NCBI GenBank assembly: GCA_009731375.1
Contig: BJOX01000092.1
Span: forward strand, 1,001,189 to 1,065,188
DNA: 64,000 nucleotides
Direction of reading: 5' to 3'
Source of the DNA: Paulinella micropora
Lineage: Eukaryota; Cercozoa; Imbricatea; Euglyphida
Below, in pieces: positions 20,741 to 33,933 of this stretch; the first letter of the stretch is position 1; every line of letters starts with the position of its first letter. Both the position numbers and the translations under genes were made by a program. The notes under the pieces are model-generated. The model was not told the DNA's origin and ran no database searches. It saw only the letters and a program-made list of their open reading frames with translations.

Positions 20741-22586
20741 GATCAAGATAATTAACTTGCAAGCAACTTAATTATCGCTGATCTCAAAAGGAGTATTAAG
20801 TACGAAAAAGAAGTAATGTATGTATGTAAATAAAAACTATGTCAGAGGAGTGACTCTACTCTAGGACCTCAAAATAGACTATATATGGATAATGCCCTGC
20901 TGCTGCTTTCCGGCACTAGGCAATTAGACTAGTACCATAAAGTCAACTTGCTCAGTCACTGCCCCGGCCACCAGTGATAGAGACTTAAGTGCTGAAGGCA
21001 GAGGTAATACATTCAGTCATAGTTTCGCACACGGCATGGTCTGACCGCAAAGACCGGCGATAAGTAATGACTTATGTACTATCCCCCATCGTTTCCTTCA
21101 CGCACGGTTGGGCATAGATAAGAAAATAAAATCTTATCACAATCCGAGCCTTCGCTCACAATCTAGCGTTTATGACTATCTCGCGATGCTATAGACTATC
21201 CGACAACACATATAAGACATCAAACATGTAGTAAGGTGGAAATCATAAAGTCAGTATACGAACGCATGACTAGACACAACTAGGAGTTGTGTAACGCGGA
21301 CCAATGAATATATGATTACCAACGATACTGATGATGTTTATATATGAGCATGTATAAGAAATACATCGTGATTGCGTAGGCGCAATTGAGTTTGATATAT
21401 CAAGATGAACTCGACATATCAAAGTACGCATGCTATCCGTAAACAAACACGTGAGGATCTTAGTAATATGCAAAAGAAAATATGTGAAATATATATATGT
21501 GAGTAAATAAAGTAGTAGACACGTTAAAAAGCGATGTACATATTTCATTAATTAGTATGAAGGGATAAGTGAATGTAACCCCAACATTTAAGTGAAGAGG
21601 ACATTCACCTCTCTCTTTACATACAATTAACGTAACATAAGTCTACTCGAAACTATCCCGAAGAAGACCCATCCCAAGATGAACTGTCTACAACCTACAC
21701 TAACTCATCAGGTATATACAGATATATAGAAGAAAAATATGAAATATATCGATATGTAAAACATAAATGATAAATATATGATATATAATATATGGTCAAC
21801 AAGTATTGGTAATATGTATATAGTTACCCCGACTGGGCATACTAAAGACAAGTAAGTATACTGACTTTAGTATGTCTAATCGGGGTATCAATGGTGATGA
21901 TCTCCGGTGCCTACTCAACCATACATGTGTGAAACACGACACTTTAAGTATGCAGGAACATTGATACAAATATGCCAACACAACATTACCATACATTATA
22001 TGATATCACAATAAACAGACGAGATATGTAAATGCGATGGACACGGGGGTCAACAAAACAAAGCAGGCCTCGAAAATAGACCCGATAATTTGCAAACACC
22101 GCGCACAACCCGGAAATACGCAAATCCCGAATCTACCCCGGAAATTGTCTTGGGATCTTGGCCCTCCTGTCCTTGCCCACGATCGCTCCTGTCAATATAT
22201 ACGTAAAGCAACGACAAATCGACGAAGCAAGCAATGGACATATCGAATGTTTATGTCATTTATCAAGTATGTGAAAGCATATGCAGCAGGTCAGAAAGCA
22301 GTAAGGAAAAAGTATGAAAACAGGGAAGTACTGGATGTGAGACAATGTACCTATACCTACCTCAGTAACATCTACAGTCGTAGTCGCCACCGCGTGACCT
22401 AGACACACCTCCACAACTTTCCGGACTTTCATGATATTTTCCCCGTAAATTGCTGTTCTTTGTGAATATGTATATGTATATGCATATAATATGTATGTCG
22501 ATATAAATATGCCATAGAGTCTGATCATGCCCAGCCATATCCTAATCATATACCTGCAGGAATGCACAATTCATATACTATATATA

Positions 22587-22654
<68 letters not shown>

Positions 22655-22716
22655 ATTTACAAACCGTCTCCCCCTTAACCTACGACAACATTGGTGGTGA
22701 TGATGTATATACATAC

Positions 22717-22782
<66 letters not shown>

Positions 22783-22954
22783 ATATATATATATAATGAT
22801 AGCATGTCCGTCCATAAGCTAAGGAAAGGGAAATCCTGTACATGACCATGATACAGACAAATACTAGTTATGATGCATACGATGAGGCATAAAATACCAT
22901 AAACATATTATATACATGACTTGTAGTGCAGACATAAATACGACCTAAGGCTGT

Positions 22955-22994
<40 letters not shown>

Positions 22995-23014
22995 CTTATA
23001 CATGTATATATATG

Positions 23015-23075
<61 letters not shown>

Positions 23076-24840
23076 TCCATATATACATATGGACAACACA
23101 CATGCCATTAGTACGTAGGGGATACTATTTATGTACACATCTACACGCATGTAATAGTGCTAGGGTCTCAAAATAAATGCATGCAAAGGATACATACAGT
23201 TACAAATACAGCACTATTCGATGGAGAGAAATGAATACCCCAAAATCCACACTGTGATTGTCACATAAGTCAATGTAAGGAAAAAGCAAACACTCATGGA
23301 TATGCGTCAACACGAATCACTCGACAAACAGATCAATCATTAGCATGCAAAAAGATAAGTACTATGCGATTGTAGTGATTACGGGTCAACATATACACAC
23401 TTGAGTGGGTGTGATAGAGATAGAGGTGCAATGCAGACAAAAGGTGGAAGTTGGTAGAGTAGGAGGGACAGGGGACTGTAAGCAGGTAAGAATATTACAA
23501 GAAGGAGATAGTATTACTAGAATACGTAGGAACAATATTCTCTCTTCTCCTATGCAAGTCAAAAGCGACCTACTACCCTACCCTACTATCATAATCGCGA
23601 TCAGGCATCACACCTTCGGCTAACTGTACCGTATTACTACGCTTATGCTTCCCTCACAATATCATACACTACATATACAACCTTGACATGGGACGATGCG
23701 CATGGCAGCACACATGAATACCATATCATAGAGGGGTATGTATTACGAAGTCTATGAGATCAGTGACAACACAGGTAGAACATGTCGATAGTACTATTAC
23801 GATGGTGATGAGTGGACGGATAACACAAGTCGGACCAAATATGTAGGTAAGTTAACAGAAAGATGGTGTAATGAATGACCATGTTAAGACACACACATAT
23901 AGGTCATGAATTGATTATTCGCAACATTCAACCATACACAGACGGCACTCATACAATGTGTCCAGAAGACAGAGGCAACATAGGTTAGACTTGTCAAATG
24001 AACACAAGGAAAGGTCAAAGACATACAATGATACATATGAAAACTCACACGAATGCTTATGTGACACATGTACCAAGGTGAACAGGTAGAATAAATACAG
24101 CAGCAAACCAAATTAGCAACAGCAATTATCAGCTTCCGCTATACTATGCTGCCTCTTACCTATTATCGCTCTCCCCCTGATACTTACGACCGTACCGTCT
24201 ACTATAACTATTATCGTATTATCGCTCTCCCCCTGATGCTTACGACCGTACCGTCTACTATAACTATTATCGCTCTCCCCCTGACGCTCACGACCGTACC
24301 GTCCTATGACTATGTCTACATCTCTCCCCCTGAAATTAACAAGAATAATATATAAGCAAAGAAGAAATATAATATTTTGATGATTTCAAAGCAAGGAAGG
24401 GAGTGACAAAGAAAGGGGTGAGCAAAGTTATAATTAAACAAGATGGAGATGACAACTAACATGACTACAAGATGGAGATGACAACTAACATGACTATGCA
24501 TAGGTTTATGTAGGTGTGAATACAGACGTGTACACGCACTGGAGCAGACACACACACACACAATATATATATATATACACACATATATACGCTTTCACCT
24601 ACAACAAAACAAAAGAAACAAAGAAAGAATATGCATAGAAATAGATGTACAGAGACTCCTCCTGCACCCCACGCATGAATACAGGTATTGATATTGAGCT
24701 CCCCCTGCACACCAACAACTACACAAAGAAAAGTGATATCAACATATAATCTGCAGTATGCATGTGTATGTATAATAACGTGAACGAATGCATATAAACT
24801 TTGAAAAGGTAACATATTAAAGTACAATGACAACACGTAA
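20741..24840. other. Non-coding interior of the large LTR element
   Basis: About 4 kb of AT-rich DNA with no reading frame I can support. It holds (TA)n microsatellites at about 22,580-22,660, 22,705-22,795 and 22,956-23,073, and the PPT-like tandem repeats at 24,155-24,330. It is consistent with a LARD-type element that has LTRs but no genes. Confidence 0.6.
24155..24330. repeat. Tandem repeats containing polypurine-tract-like CTCTCCCCCTGA
   Basis: Three units of about 55-60 bp share TATTATCGCTCTCCCCCTGA and ACGACCGTACCGTC, and a fourth partial unit keeps CTCTCCCCCTGA. On the minus strand each reads TCAGGGGGAGAG, similar to the polypurine tract of the enclosing element. Confidence 0.8.
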
Positions 24841-24849
24841 TTTAATATG

Positions 24850-26965
24850 ACGGCCTTCCAGCAATTCAGCTCTTATGAAGTGTCTTCACCAGTTGCTCAA
24901 AACTTTACACTACTCGTTCTGTGTTCTGTAATGGTGGCGTTGAATTGCCTAATCAAGCAGATAGACTTCTCACAAGCCTACACACATGCCGACATGATCG
25001 ACATTGTTTTCGCTCTCCCTCCTCTACAACTTAGGCACCCCACGAAGCCTGATATGCCGTGGGAAGTCAAGAAAGCCCTGTATGGTACCCTGCAAGCTGG
25101 ACGTCGTTGGTTCAACCATCTGGCTGCCTACCTTCGCAAGATTGGCTACGAACAATCGAATGTTGATTTCTGTGTTTTCTTTTTGCCCAACCTTGGCAAA
25201 GAATTCCCACCACTATTCGTTCGTAACCCAATCTCTCTAACATGGATCGTCCTTCTTCGAACGGACGACATGCTCGACTTCTGCTTCTTTATGTCATAGC
25301 ACAAGGAACTGTGCCGTCAGCTACGTGAGGCTGAATTCCGGTTTAAAGATATGGACGACGTCAAAGTCTTCTGCGGCCGGCAATTCAAACGTTTTCCAAA
25401 TGGTTTGCTAATTCACCAACGAACAAACATACGAGGGCTACTTCATGACCGTGGCTTTGCTAATGCTAACTTTGCACCGACGCCGTTGACCCAACAAGAG
25501 CCCCCCCCTGCCCCGGCAAGTTCACCACTACGCCAATGGAGCCTTCCCCAACTCACAGGCGAGCTTTTATGGCCACCAACACAGACTCAGCCACACATCC
25601 AAATGGCAGTCAACAACTTGGCAGTCTACGCCGGCCGTGCCCCCGATGTTGCATATGCACTCCAGTCAACAACTTGGCAGTCCCGCGCATCTACCGTCAC
25701 TTACGTGAAGAACGTGGCCTCTTCTACCCGGCCAACGTCCCGATCAGTCAACTGCAACTAATCAGTTACTATGGCTCCGATTATGCAAGATGCCGGTTTA
25801 CACGAGAATCCCGAAACGGTGAAGTGCATGACATCACTGGTCCAGTGCTTTGGGGAGGAAGACGTCAAGACACTGTCTCAACCTCAACCCTCAATTCGAA
25901 AGTGATCGCAGCTTCAACAGCATGCCGTAATGTGTTGGCCATCCAAAACTTTGCCCGGGAGTTGAAGATGCCCATCCCGGTTCCATCTGTAATGTATGGA
26001 GACAATCATGGCGCAGTACTCGCATCAACCAACGGACTTGGCAGCCCACGCGTCCGACACATCGACATTCGTCACCACTTCATTGCCGAGCAAGTACGAG
26101 AGGGAAAAATCAGTTCCCGACAACTCCCATCCGAAAAGAACAAGGCCGACATTTTAACCAAGCCATTACCAGCTCTGCTACACCAGCGTCACACCAACAG
26201 CNNNNNNNNNNCCGCACATCCAAATGGCAGTCAACAACTTGGCAGTCTACGCCGGCCGTGCCCCCGATGTTGCATATGCACTCGTCCCGCGCATCTACCG
26301 TCACTTACGTGAAGAACGTGGCCTCCTCTACCCGGCCAACGTCCCGATCAGTCAACTGCAACTTATCAGTTACTATGACTCCGATTATGCAAGATGCCGG
26401 TTTACACGACGATCCCGAAACGATGAAGTGCATGACATCACTGGTCCAGTGCTTTGGGGAGGAAGACGTCAAGACACTGTCTCAACCTCAACCCTCAATT
26501 CGGAAGTGATCGCAGCTTCAACAGCATGCCGTAATGTGTTGGCCATCCAAAACTTCGCCCGGGAGTTGAAGATGCCCATCCCAGTTCCATCTGTAATGTA
26601 TGGAGACAATCATTGTACTCGCATCAACCAACGGACTTGGCAGCCCACGCGCCCGACACATCGACGTTCGTCACCACTTCATTGCCGAGCAAGTACGAGA
26701 GGGAAAAATCAGTTCCCGACAACTCGCATCCGAAAAGAACAAGGCCGACATTTTGACCAAGCCACTACCAGCTCTGCTACACCAGCGTCACACCAACAGC
26801 ATGACAGTACTGCTTTCCAGTTTCTTACGTGACGATGAGGACACAGTACCAATAGTCAAACCGATCCAGCGCCTTGGGCAGCAACTTCCGGATTTTTTGC
26901 AACCGCCCCGTCGCAAACGCAGCAAGGCAAAGAAGGTGGCAGACGAATCCTTGCCGACTCTGTGA
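24850..26965 (+). pseudogene. Decayed copia reverse transcriptase-RNase H
   Basis: RT motifs QIDFSQAYTHADM, KKALYGTLQAGRRWFN and a degraded active site LLRTDDMLDF (the usual Tyr-Val before Asp-Asp is replaced) are present. A stop follows near 25,299. RNase H follows with SDYARCRFTR, STSTLNSEVIAAS, VMYGDNHGAV and RHIDIRHHFIAEQV. The part 25,610-26,180 is repeated after the 10-N gap at 26,202 with small differences, and one copy has a short deletion that shifts frame at GDNH. The element is dead and lies in the opposite orientation to its enclosing LTR element. Confidence 0.85.
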
Positions 26966-27521
26966 CACTTGTTTCGCGCAAATAATGTTTCCGATCAACG
27001 CTCTGCGTTCGAGACTATCCTGAATCATTTGTTGACAGTATAGTCCTTAGTGCCCCATCTCATTTGTTGAGAATCGGACACTTAACGATTTTCGTTTCGA
27101 AAATAAATTTCACTTAAGTACGTGCAGCTTACTACTCCACGAACATAAGCGTTTTAATTCTCACTGTTACTTCCCAGAAGAGATAATATTATTATTTATC
27201 CGAAAGGTGTCCAATATATTATCTATAATTACCTGATTCAATCCGATCTCACTTTTTCAAGTTATATCGTTTTCCTTCAGACGTTAAAGTTATTCGCGGT
27301 ATAAGTATTACTTTTCCCCACATATCGTTCCTAGACGCACCGCTGGCTATCGATCAAAACACACACCTGTTTTACCTCTGTGCACGCGTCAACTGATGTA
27401 TCTATCACCGGATATATTGTCCGGGGGGAGTGTTATTCCTTATAATTATATTTCATAATATAATTACCTGGAATATTGTTTAAATATTAATGATTTAACT
27501 GTCATAATATTCTCCATTTAG
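26966..27521 (+). repeat. 3' end of the copia element with PPT and start of LTR
   Basis: Non-coding tail ending in the polypurine tract CCGGGGGGAG, followed at 27,431 by LTR start TGTTATTCCTTATAATTATA. It is cut by the gap at 27,522 and then repeated from 27,532. Confidence 0.65.
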
Positions 27522-27531
27522 NNNNNNNNNN

Positions 27532-28400
27532 GGAGTTGAAGATGCCCATCCCAGTTCCATCTGTAATGTATGGAGACAATCATTGTACTCGCATCAACCA
27601 ACGGACTTGGCAGCCCACGCGCCCGACACATCGACGTTCGTCACCACTTCATTGCCGAGCAAGTACGAGAGGGAAAAATCAGTTCCCGACAACTCGCATC
27701 CGAAAAGAACAAGGCCGACATTTTGACCAAGCCACTACCAGCTCTGCTACACCAGCGTCACACCAACAGCATGACAGTACTGCTTTCCAGTTTCTTACGT
27801 GACGATGAGGACACAGTACCAATAGTCAAACCGATCCAGCGCCTTGGGCAGCAACTTCCGGATTTTTTGCAACCGCCCCGTCGCAAACGCAGCAAGGCAA
27901 AGAAGGTGGCAGACGAATCCTTGCCGACTCTGTGACACTTGTTTCGCGCAAATAATGTTTCCGATCAACGCTCTGCGTTCGAGACTATCCTGAATCATTT
28001 GTTGACAGTATAGTCCTTAGTGCCCCATCTCATTTGTTGAGAATCGGACACTTAACGATTTTCGTTTCGAAAATAAATTTCACTTAAGTACGTGCAGCTT
28101 ACTACTCCACGAACATAAGCGTTTTAATTCTCACTGTTACTTCCCAGAAGAGATAATATTATTATTTATCCGAAAGGTGTCCAATATATTATCTATAATT
28201 ACCTGATTCAATCCGATCTCACTTTTTCAAGTTATATCGTTTTCCTTCAGACGTTAAAGTTATTCGCGGTATAAGTATTACTTTTCCCCACATATCGTTC
28301 CTAGACGCACCGCTGGCTATCGATCAAAACACACACCTGTTTTACCTCTGTGCACGCGTCAACTGATGTATCTATCACCGGATATATTGTCCGGGGGGAG
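27532..28400 (+). pseudogene. Second copy of RNase H end and 3' tail
   Basis: Repeats 26,563-27,430 essentially base for base across the gap, including the RNase H end and the polypurine tract. This is more likely an assembly overlap than a real tandem copy. Confidence 0.8.
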
Positions 28401-28880
28401 TGTTATTCCTTATAATTATATTTCATAATATAATTACCTGGAATATTGTTTAAATATTAATGATTTAACTGTCATAATATTCTCCATTTAGGACAACACA
28501 TCCGGAGTTTCCGCAGATCCTTCACAACAGCCTTAACAGTCGTATGTAACAATTATACCGTTATTACGGTCACTACCGGTGAATTTCCTATTTCACTCAA
28601 ATCAGTGGCATTTCTATATTTCTTCACTGATGTACGTTAAACTTTACATGTCAACGACTGTTTCATCTCTTGTGATGCCGTGGAATCACATGTTATAAAG
28701 GTTCACATTAATCAGTGCGAGCCCTTTCTTACCCGTAATTCCGTGTAGATCTATACGTCATATTGACCCCGTGCCAAGCACACACCTTAGCACGTTACTA
28801 CAAGGTATGTTTACCACAAGTTGTTCTCATTAAAGAATTTATTACCAACCTTCAAAACGTATTTGATTAGGTGTGTTTTA
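28401..28880 (+). repeat. LTR (TGTTATTCC family), right end not resolved
   Basis: Begins TGTTATTCCTTATAATTATA directly after the polypurine tract. The end cannot be placed because no second intact copy is in the window. Sequence up to about 28,880 is non-coding. Confidence 0.5.
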
Positions 28881-28920
28881 CTAAGTACCGGATTACTGTA
28901 TCGATAGACCATGGCAAGAT

Positions 28921-29781
28921 ATGATGGCTGAGATGAGCGACTTCGAGACTCACTGCGATTTCCTTGAAGATCATGGGGAACCTATTAGTGTGACGCTAAG
29001 GATGCAGTTTATCAAGACTGCATTCAGCAAGTGGAGAAAGAGCTATGGAGGCCGTTCCTCGATGATCAGGTGTCTTCGCCGTCGAGGACGTGGGATCAGT
29101 TTCGGTTACTCTTCGAAAGGAGGGTACTGGCGAATGAGTCTCTGCGTCAGAATGATAAAGCGGAGATTGCGATGGTGGCGGCGCGGGGCAAGGATGGGGG
29201 CGACCTACGTAGGAAACTTGAGTGTTACAACTGTGGGCGTCCGCACAAGTACTTTAATTTACCTGCACGCAGCCTTGTAGGATCCCTGGCCACGAACATC
29301 AAGGGCGACGATGCTCTACCTTGAAGGAAAGGTACCGGAGGAAACTGCCCCCGACGGGAGCTCAGAAGAGTGACGGGGGGGGGGGGCGAGTCAAACGGCG
29401 ACCAGAACCAGTGCGCCTCCAGTCAAGGATACCAACCGGAAGAAGGGGGGCGAAAAATGCAAAGGCGGGGCTACGCGTCAGCCGGGTGTGTCTTGTTTGG
29501 CGTCGGTCAGACCCAGCAACGACAAGATGGTGGTGCCACGAACGATGGATGATGCTTATCTGACACCTGCGGCGGATGGGGGAGGTCTAAGGGAAGTTGG
29601 TGCGGAGCGAAAGGGGCGTGACGGCAGAAGGCTGTATGCGTTCATGGCGACGCCTGCACCGTTCATGTACCTTGGACCACCGGAGACGGTCTTGCCCGGG
29701 GATACCAGAAATGGGAATGTCAATTTCGCGGATTTCCGTACCTGTTTCAACAATGCAAGTTTGGATGAGCTACGGTACTGA
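28921..29781 (+). pseudogene. Gag-like fragment with CCHC knuckle (plus-strand gag-MYND element)
   Basis: Fragments in shifting frames include ELWRPFLDDQV, WDQFRLLFERRVLANESL and a zinc knuckle CYNCGRPHKYFN in which the last Cys is replaced by Leu. After it come ASQTATRTS and TMDDAYLTPAADGGG in other frames. The pattern is a decayed retrotransposon Gag, lying just upstream of a MYND-finger frame and an LTR. Confidence 0.55.
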
Positions 29782-29787
29782 CGATGG

Positions 29788-30121
29788 ATGTACAACCTAC
29801 GGATAGCACCTGACGATTGGGAAGAATGGGTGGTTCGCATGGTGGAGAACGAGCCTGTTGACAAAGGTGTCCATATGCCGGAGGAGTGCGAGATGTGTAG
29901 CTTGCCTGGAAAGAAGAAGAGATGTGGGTGTTGCAAGATGGTGGTGTATTGCGATGAGGCCTACCAGAAGCAAGACTACCCAGTTCACAACATATTTTGT
30001 TTGTGGACGCAAAAGGATGATGTGAGGCCGTCGTGGCAGGCGGTCTACGACAACAGGAGGTTGCTTCCGCCTCGAGGGCTTGGATCCCATTATTGGATCG
30101 ACGTTGGCCAAGATGAGGGGG
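29788..30121 (+). CDS. MYND-type zinc finger protein of a retroelement
   Basis: Contains CEMCSLPGKKKRCGCCKM then VVYC and IFC, the Cys spacing of a MYND zinc finger (protein-protein interaction). One middle Cys is replaced (YCDEAY). It ends with LLPPRGLGSHYWIDVG, which parallels the tail after the MYND finger of the minus-strand protein at 33,934. It lies immediately before a purine tract (GATGAGGGGGGACT) and the LTR start at 30,125, the position of the last gene in an LTR retrotransposon. Confidence 0.65.
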
Positions 30122-30124
30122 GAC

Positions 30125-30518
30125 TTGTTAACATACTATACAGTATATTATTACTATTGTTGATTACTCTCAATGGAACTGGAATATCACAATTAACCGT
30201 TAGATTTAGTAACAGTGCCACCAGTAACCGGAATTATAAACTAAGAATATATTACCAATTTACTCTGACTAATTCCGGAATTATCGGCACTACAGATAAT
30301 AATAACAAAGGTTTCCAGAGCATTCCAGAACAGAGTATAATCACTCTAATATTACGGTTATAGAAATATGTTTATCACTCATGACTAAACACATTTCTAT
30401 TTCTAGAATGCCACGTCATCATACCTCTACCTTTGTTACTGTTATTCTTAATAATAATTCTCATTCAAGTATCTTTATTGATCATTCGAAGTACTCAGAA
30501 GGAGTAAGGTTTACTGAC
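30125..30518 (+). repeat. LTR of the gag-MYND family, plus orientation
   Basis: Begins TGTTAACATACTATACAGTA after the purine tract and ends near GGTTTACTGACCG. The same LTR is seen at 33,357-33,741 (plus), at 17,825-18,172 (minus, partial) and as its last ~110 bp at 38,214-38,322 (minus). Confidence 0.8.
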
Positions 30519-31269
30519 CGATCAAAGATAGTATTACGTGTGTTGCCGTCGTTGACCAGCAATGCAACTCCGCTTTCATTCGCATCTGTAGCAACAGTAC
30601 TATCAATCAGCGTCGCTGAGAACGCACGTGTTTGCAATGATGGATCAAACACCTTGCCCTCCGGTTCGTCACTTTGTGTCGACGAGTCGATGACACGCCT
30701 CGGTGCGGTCAACCTAAAGTAGGGAATCCATAAATCCGCCACCATATCGGTTGAAGCGTAGACTGGGTATAGGTAGGTGGCAGTTGCGGAATCGTTTCCG
30801 CCGGGGCACGTTGCCGGATCTGGTAGCGCGTCATGCGTTGATATGCAAACCATGCGTAGTCCACATTCGTCGAGCCTATACCACAAGCTGGTAGCTTCGT
30901 CTGCGATTGCAGATGACGTAGCTTTGCGTTGGCAGAATCAACGTCGTAAGAGCAAAAATGCTCGTGCGCGAACTTATCCTTCTTCCTGCATGTGCGCGTA
31001 CAGTAGAATACCCACTGACAACCAGCACACAGACGATGATTGTTGAGCACGTTCTCGACTGAGTCGCAGTACTCGCAGTGCTTCGGTGGGCTCGGGTTGG
31101 CGTGCGGTCGCGATGCAGGGATCATCGGATTCGTATAATGTCGATCACAAAATCTACACAGACAGACAGTAGTTTGCCAATTGTACGAGATTATGTTGAA
31201 CCCCAACCGAAGTGACCAATACTCCATTTCCATAATGGAGGCATGACGAAAACAAAAATGTACATCCAT
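30482..31269 (-). pseudogene. MYND-finger ORF, copy A (truncated by gap)
   Basis: Minus-strand C-terminal half of the protein described at 33,934-35,061. It carries the MYND finger (HCEYCDS ... LCAGCQWVFYC ... HEHFC) and the DLWIPYF segment that runs into the inverted LTR. It is cut by the gap at 31,270. It is nearly identical to the full copy. Confidence 0.8.
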
Positions 31270-31279
31270 NNNNNNNNNN

Positions 31280-33095
31280 AATGTCGATAACAAAATCTAC
31301 ACAGACAGACAGTAGTTTGCCAATTGTACGAGATTATGTTGAACCCCAACCGAAGTGACCAATACTCCATTTCCATAATGGAGGCATGACGAAAACAAAA
31401 ATGTACATCCATAGCCCAGTAGTTCGGTGCTCCTGGAAACATAGGATGGGAGTTAGATGTGTTGAGCAACACATTAGTGTACAAATCCGCAGGCACCTCC
31501 ACGTTGAGCTTCTTAGTCGGTCTAAGTGTGCCAATCACATAAGGCAAAAGCAATGCTGGCTCTTTACCCTCAGCGGCGACTTGTTCCGCATTGTAGTTGT
31601 TGAGCCAGAGCATCTTTGGAACGTTCATCTGCAGCACACCATTCGGGTACCACGGGTCTTGACGAGGGACAGTGTAGCTGCCGGACGCACCAACGCGCCA
31701 CTCCGCGGGCCAATGTCGTGGCGGGACAGGAAAACCTTGTGGTGGCTCCGTCTTTCGTTGCAGCTTTTGCATAAACACGCACATGTTGAACTTCGTTTGG
31801 AAGTCATTCTCATCGACCTTTTGTTCGTCGGTTAGAGACTCCCACGGGATTATCAATGGCCTAGACGTCGGAAACGTTACAAAATCTTGATGTGGGTTTA
31901 CCGCACCATCGATGCCACGAGTGGACGAATTCGCATTTGTCGATGCTGTGTCTGTAGGTCTCGCAACCGAGAAGACCAAGACGAAGACGAAGCAGCACTG
32001 CCCTTCACGTCACCCCCCCCCCCCCATATCTGGATCAGCTAACGCCTCGCCGAGCAGTTCATCGACGTCGGTGAGCGTCCTGGGGCTGAACGCCATGCAC
32101 ACAACAGCATCATTCCCGTTCGTGCGAGCAGACGAGCTCTCCCCTGAAAATGCAGACGGAATCTGTTCGTCGTCATCATCGTCGTTGCCATCGTCGGAGT
32201 CACCGAGCTCCGGCATATCCGGATCAACGCCGTCTGACAAACAATCATTATTGGTGCCAGCAAGTCCTGGCATAGGGCTGTCGTCCCGTCCGTCGTCACT
32301 AGTTGGAGCCTTATGAAATTTAATATGCTCCCGGTCGTCGGTAGATAGAGCCTTCTGCTCTTCGTCGCTTGTAGATGGAGCCTTCTGCTCCTCATCGCTA
32401 ATCAACACGCCAAAATCGCGTTGAAGCAATGATGTCACGCCACCGGAGGCCAGACGTGCTGACCCCATAAAGGGGTCCATGTTTATGATCGAAGCCTTCA
32501 AATCCCCCGACCGCCGACATTCGTGTCGATTCACCGTCGTCCGATGACGCAGGTCCACCATGGCTGCCGTCCATGTAGTCAGCAACCTCCTCGACGGCTA
32601 TGTTGGCCCAGGCGTAGTGGCTCCGGGGTGTTGTCCTCGGCAGCAAGATTAGCTTGAGATCCATTCGAATGACGGTTGCCCTTACCTCGAGAAGTGTTGT
32701 TGCCATTCCTGCCAGACTTGTTCTTTCCACCGCCCGTGGAGGAAGAATTGTCTTGACCCTGTCGTCGACCATTTCCTTTGCCATTGCGACGAGATGAACC
32801 CCTAACCGTGCATTCTGCTCCAAGGTGTTCTGGCTTGTTGGCACATTCGGCCCTCCTGCAGCGCAGCCGACAGTTACTGACCCGATGACGTTTGCCGCAG
32901 TTGAAACACTCGCCTTTGAACTCCCCCCCTAGAGAATACATCAGTGTAGAGTCCCCCGAAGTCGCATTAGGCCTACTATTCGACCGCTTATTCTCCGTAA
33001 CCATTTCGACAGCCAAGAACTGTTCACGAGCCATTGCAGCTAATTGATCGAAGGTGGGTTTGGAGACGTCTGGCTTTACTGAAGTAGCACGTGCG
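31280..33095 (-). pseudogene. gag, ORF2 and start of MYND ORF, copy B
   Basis: Continues copy A with an overlap of about 110 bp across the gap and matches 34,363-36,155. It differs by single bases, an 11-bp insertion in ORF2 near 32,319 and an extra T in GGCTTTACTG near 33,074. It ends at the gap at 33,096. A plus B probably represents another allele or copy of the locus at 33,106-36,929. Confidence 0.8.
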
Positions 33096-33105
33096 NNNNN
33101 NNNNN

Positions 33106-33352
33106 GAGGAGTGCGAGATGTGTAGCTTGCCTGGAAAGAAGAAGAGATGTGGGTGTTGCAAGATGGTGGTGTATTGCGATGAGGCCTACCAGAAGCAAGA
33201 CTACCCAGTTCACAAAATATTTTGTTTGTGGACGCAAAAGGATGATGTGAGGCCGTCGTGGCAGGCGGTCTACGACAACAGGAGGTTGCTTCCGCCTCGA
33301 GGGCTTGGATCCCATTATTGGATCGACGTTGGCCAAGATGAGGGGGGACTTG
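33106..33352 (+). CDS. MYND-type finger fragment, second copy
   Basis: Repeat of 29,880-30,121, starting within the finger because of the gap. It is followed by the purine tract and LTR. Visible differences from the first copy are few (for example CACAACATATT/CACAAAATATT). Confidence 0.75.
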
Positions 33353-33356
33353 TTAA

Positions 33357-33741
33357 CATACTATACAGTATATTATTACTATTGTTGATTACTCTCAATG
33401 GAACTGGAATATCACAATTAACCGTTAGATTTAGTAACAGTGCCACCAGTAACCGGAATTATAAACTAAGAATATATTACCAATTTACTCTGACTAATTC
33501 CGGAATTATCGGCACTACAGATAATAATAACAAAGGTTTCCAGACCATTCCAGAACAGAGTATAATCACTCTAATATTACGGTTATAGAAATATGTTTAT
33601 CACTCATGACTAAACACATTTCTATTTCTAGAATGCCACGTCATCATACCTCTACCTTTGTTACTGTTATTCTTAATAATAATTCTCATTCAAGTATCTT
33701 TATTGATCATTCGAAGTACTCAGAAGGAGTAAGGTTTACTG
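33357..33741 (+). repeat. LTR of the gag-MYND family, second copy
   Basis: Same as 30,125-30,518 with isolated substitutions. It ends GGTTTACTGACCG, directly abutting the C-terminal end of a minus-strand frame, so the two retroelements meet tail to tail. Confidence 0.8.
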
Positions 33742-33933
33742 ACCGATCAAAGATAGTATTACGTGTGTTGCCGTCGTTGACCAGCAATGCAACTCCGCTT
33801 TCATTCGCATCTGTAGCAACAGTACTATCAATCAGCGTCGCTGAGAACGCACGTGTTTGCAATGATGGATCAAACACCTTGCCCTCCGGTTCGTCACTTT
33901 GTGTCGACGAGTCGATGACACGCCTCGGTGCGG

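Noticed and set aside
31386-31835. Plus-strand frames opposite the MYND ORF
   Set aside because: No domain; they mirror the minus-strand coding frame and repeat in each copy.
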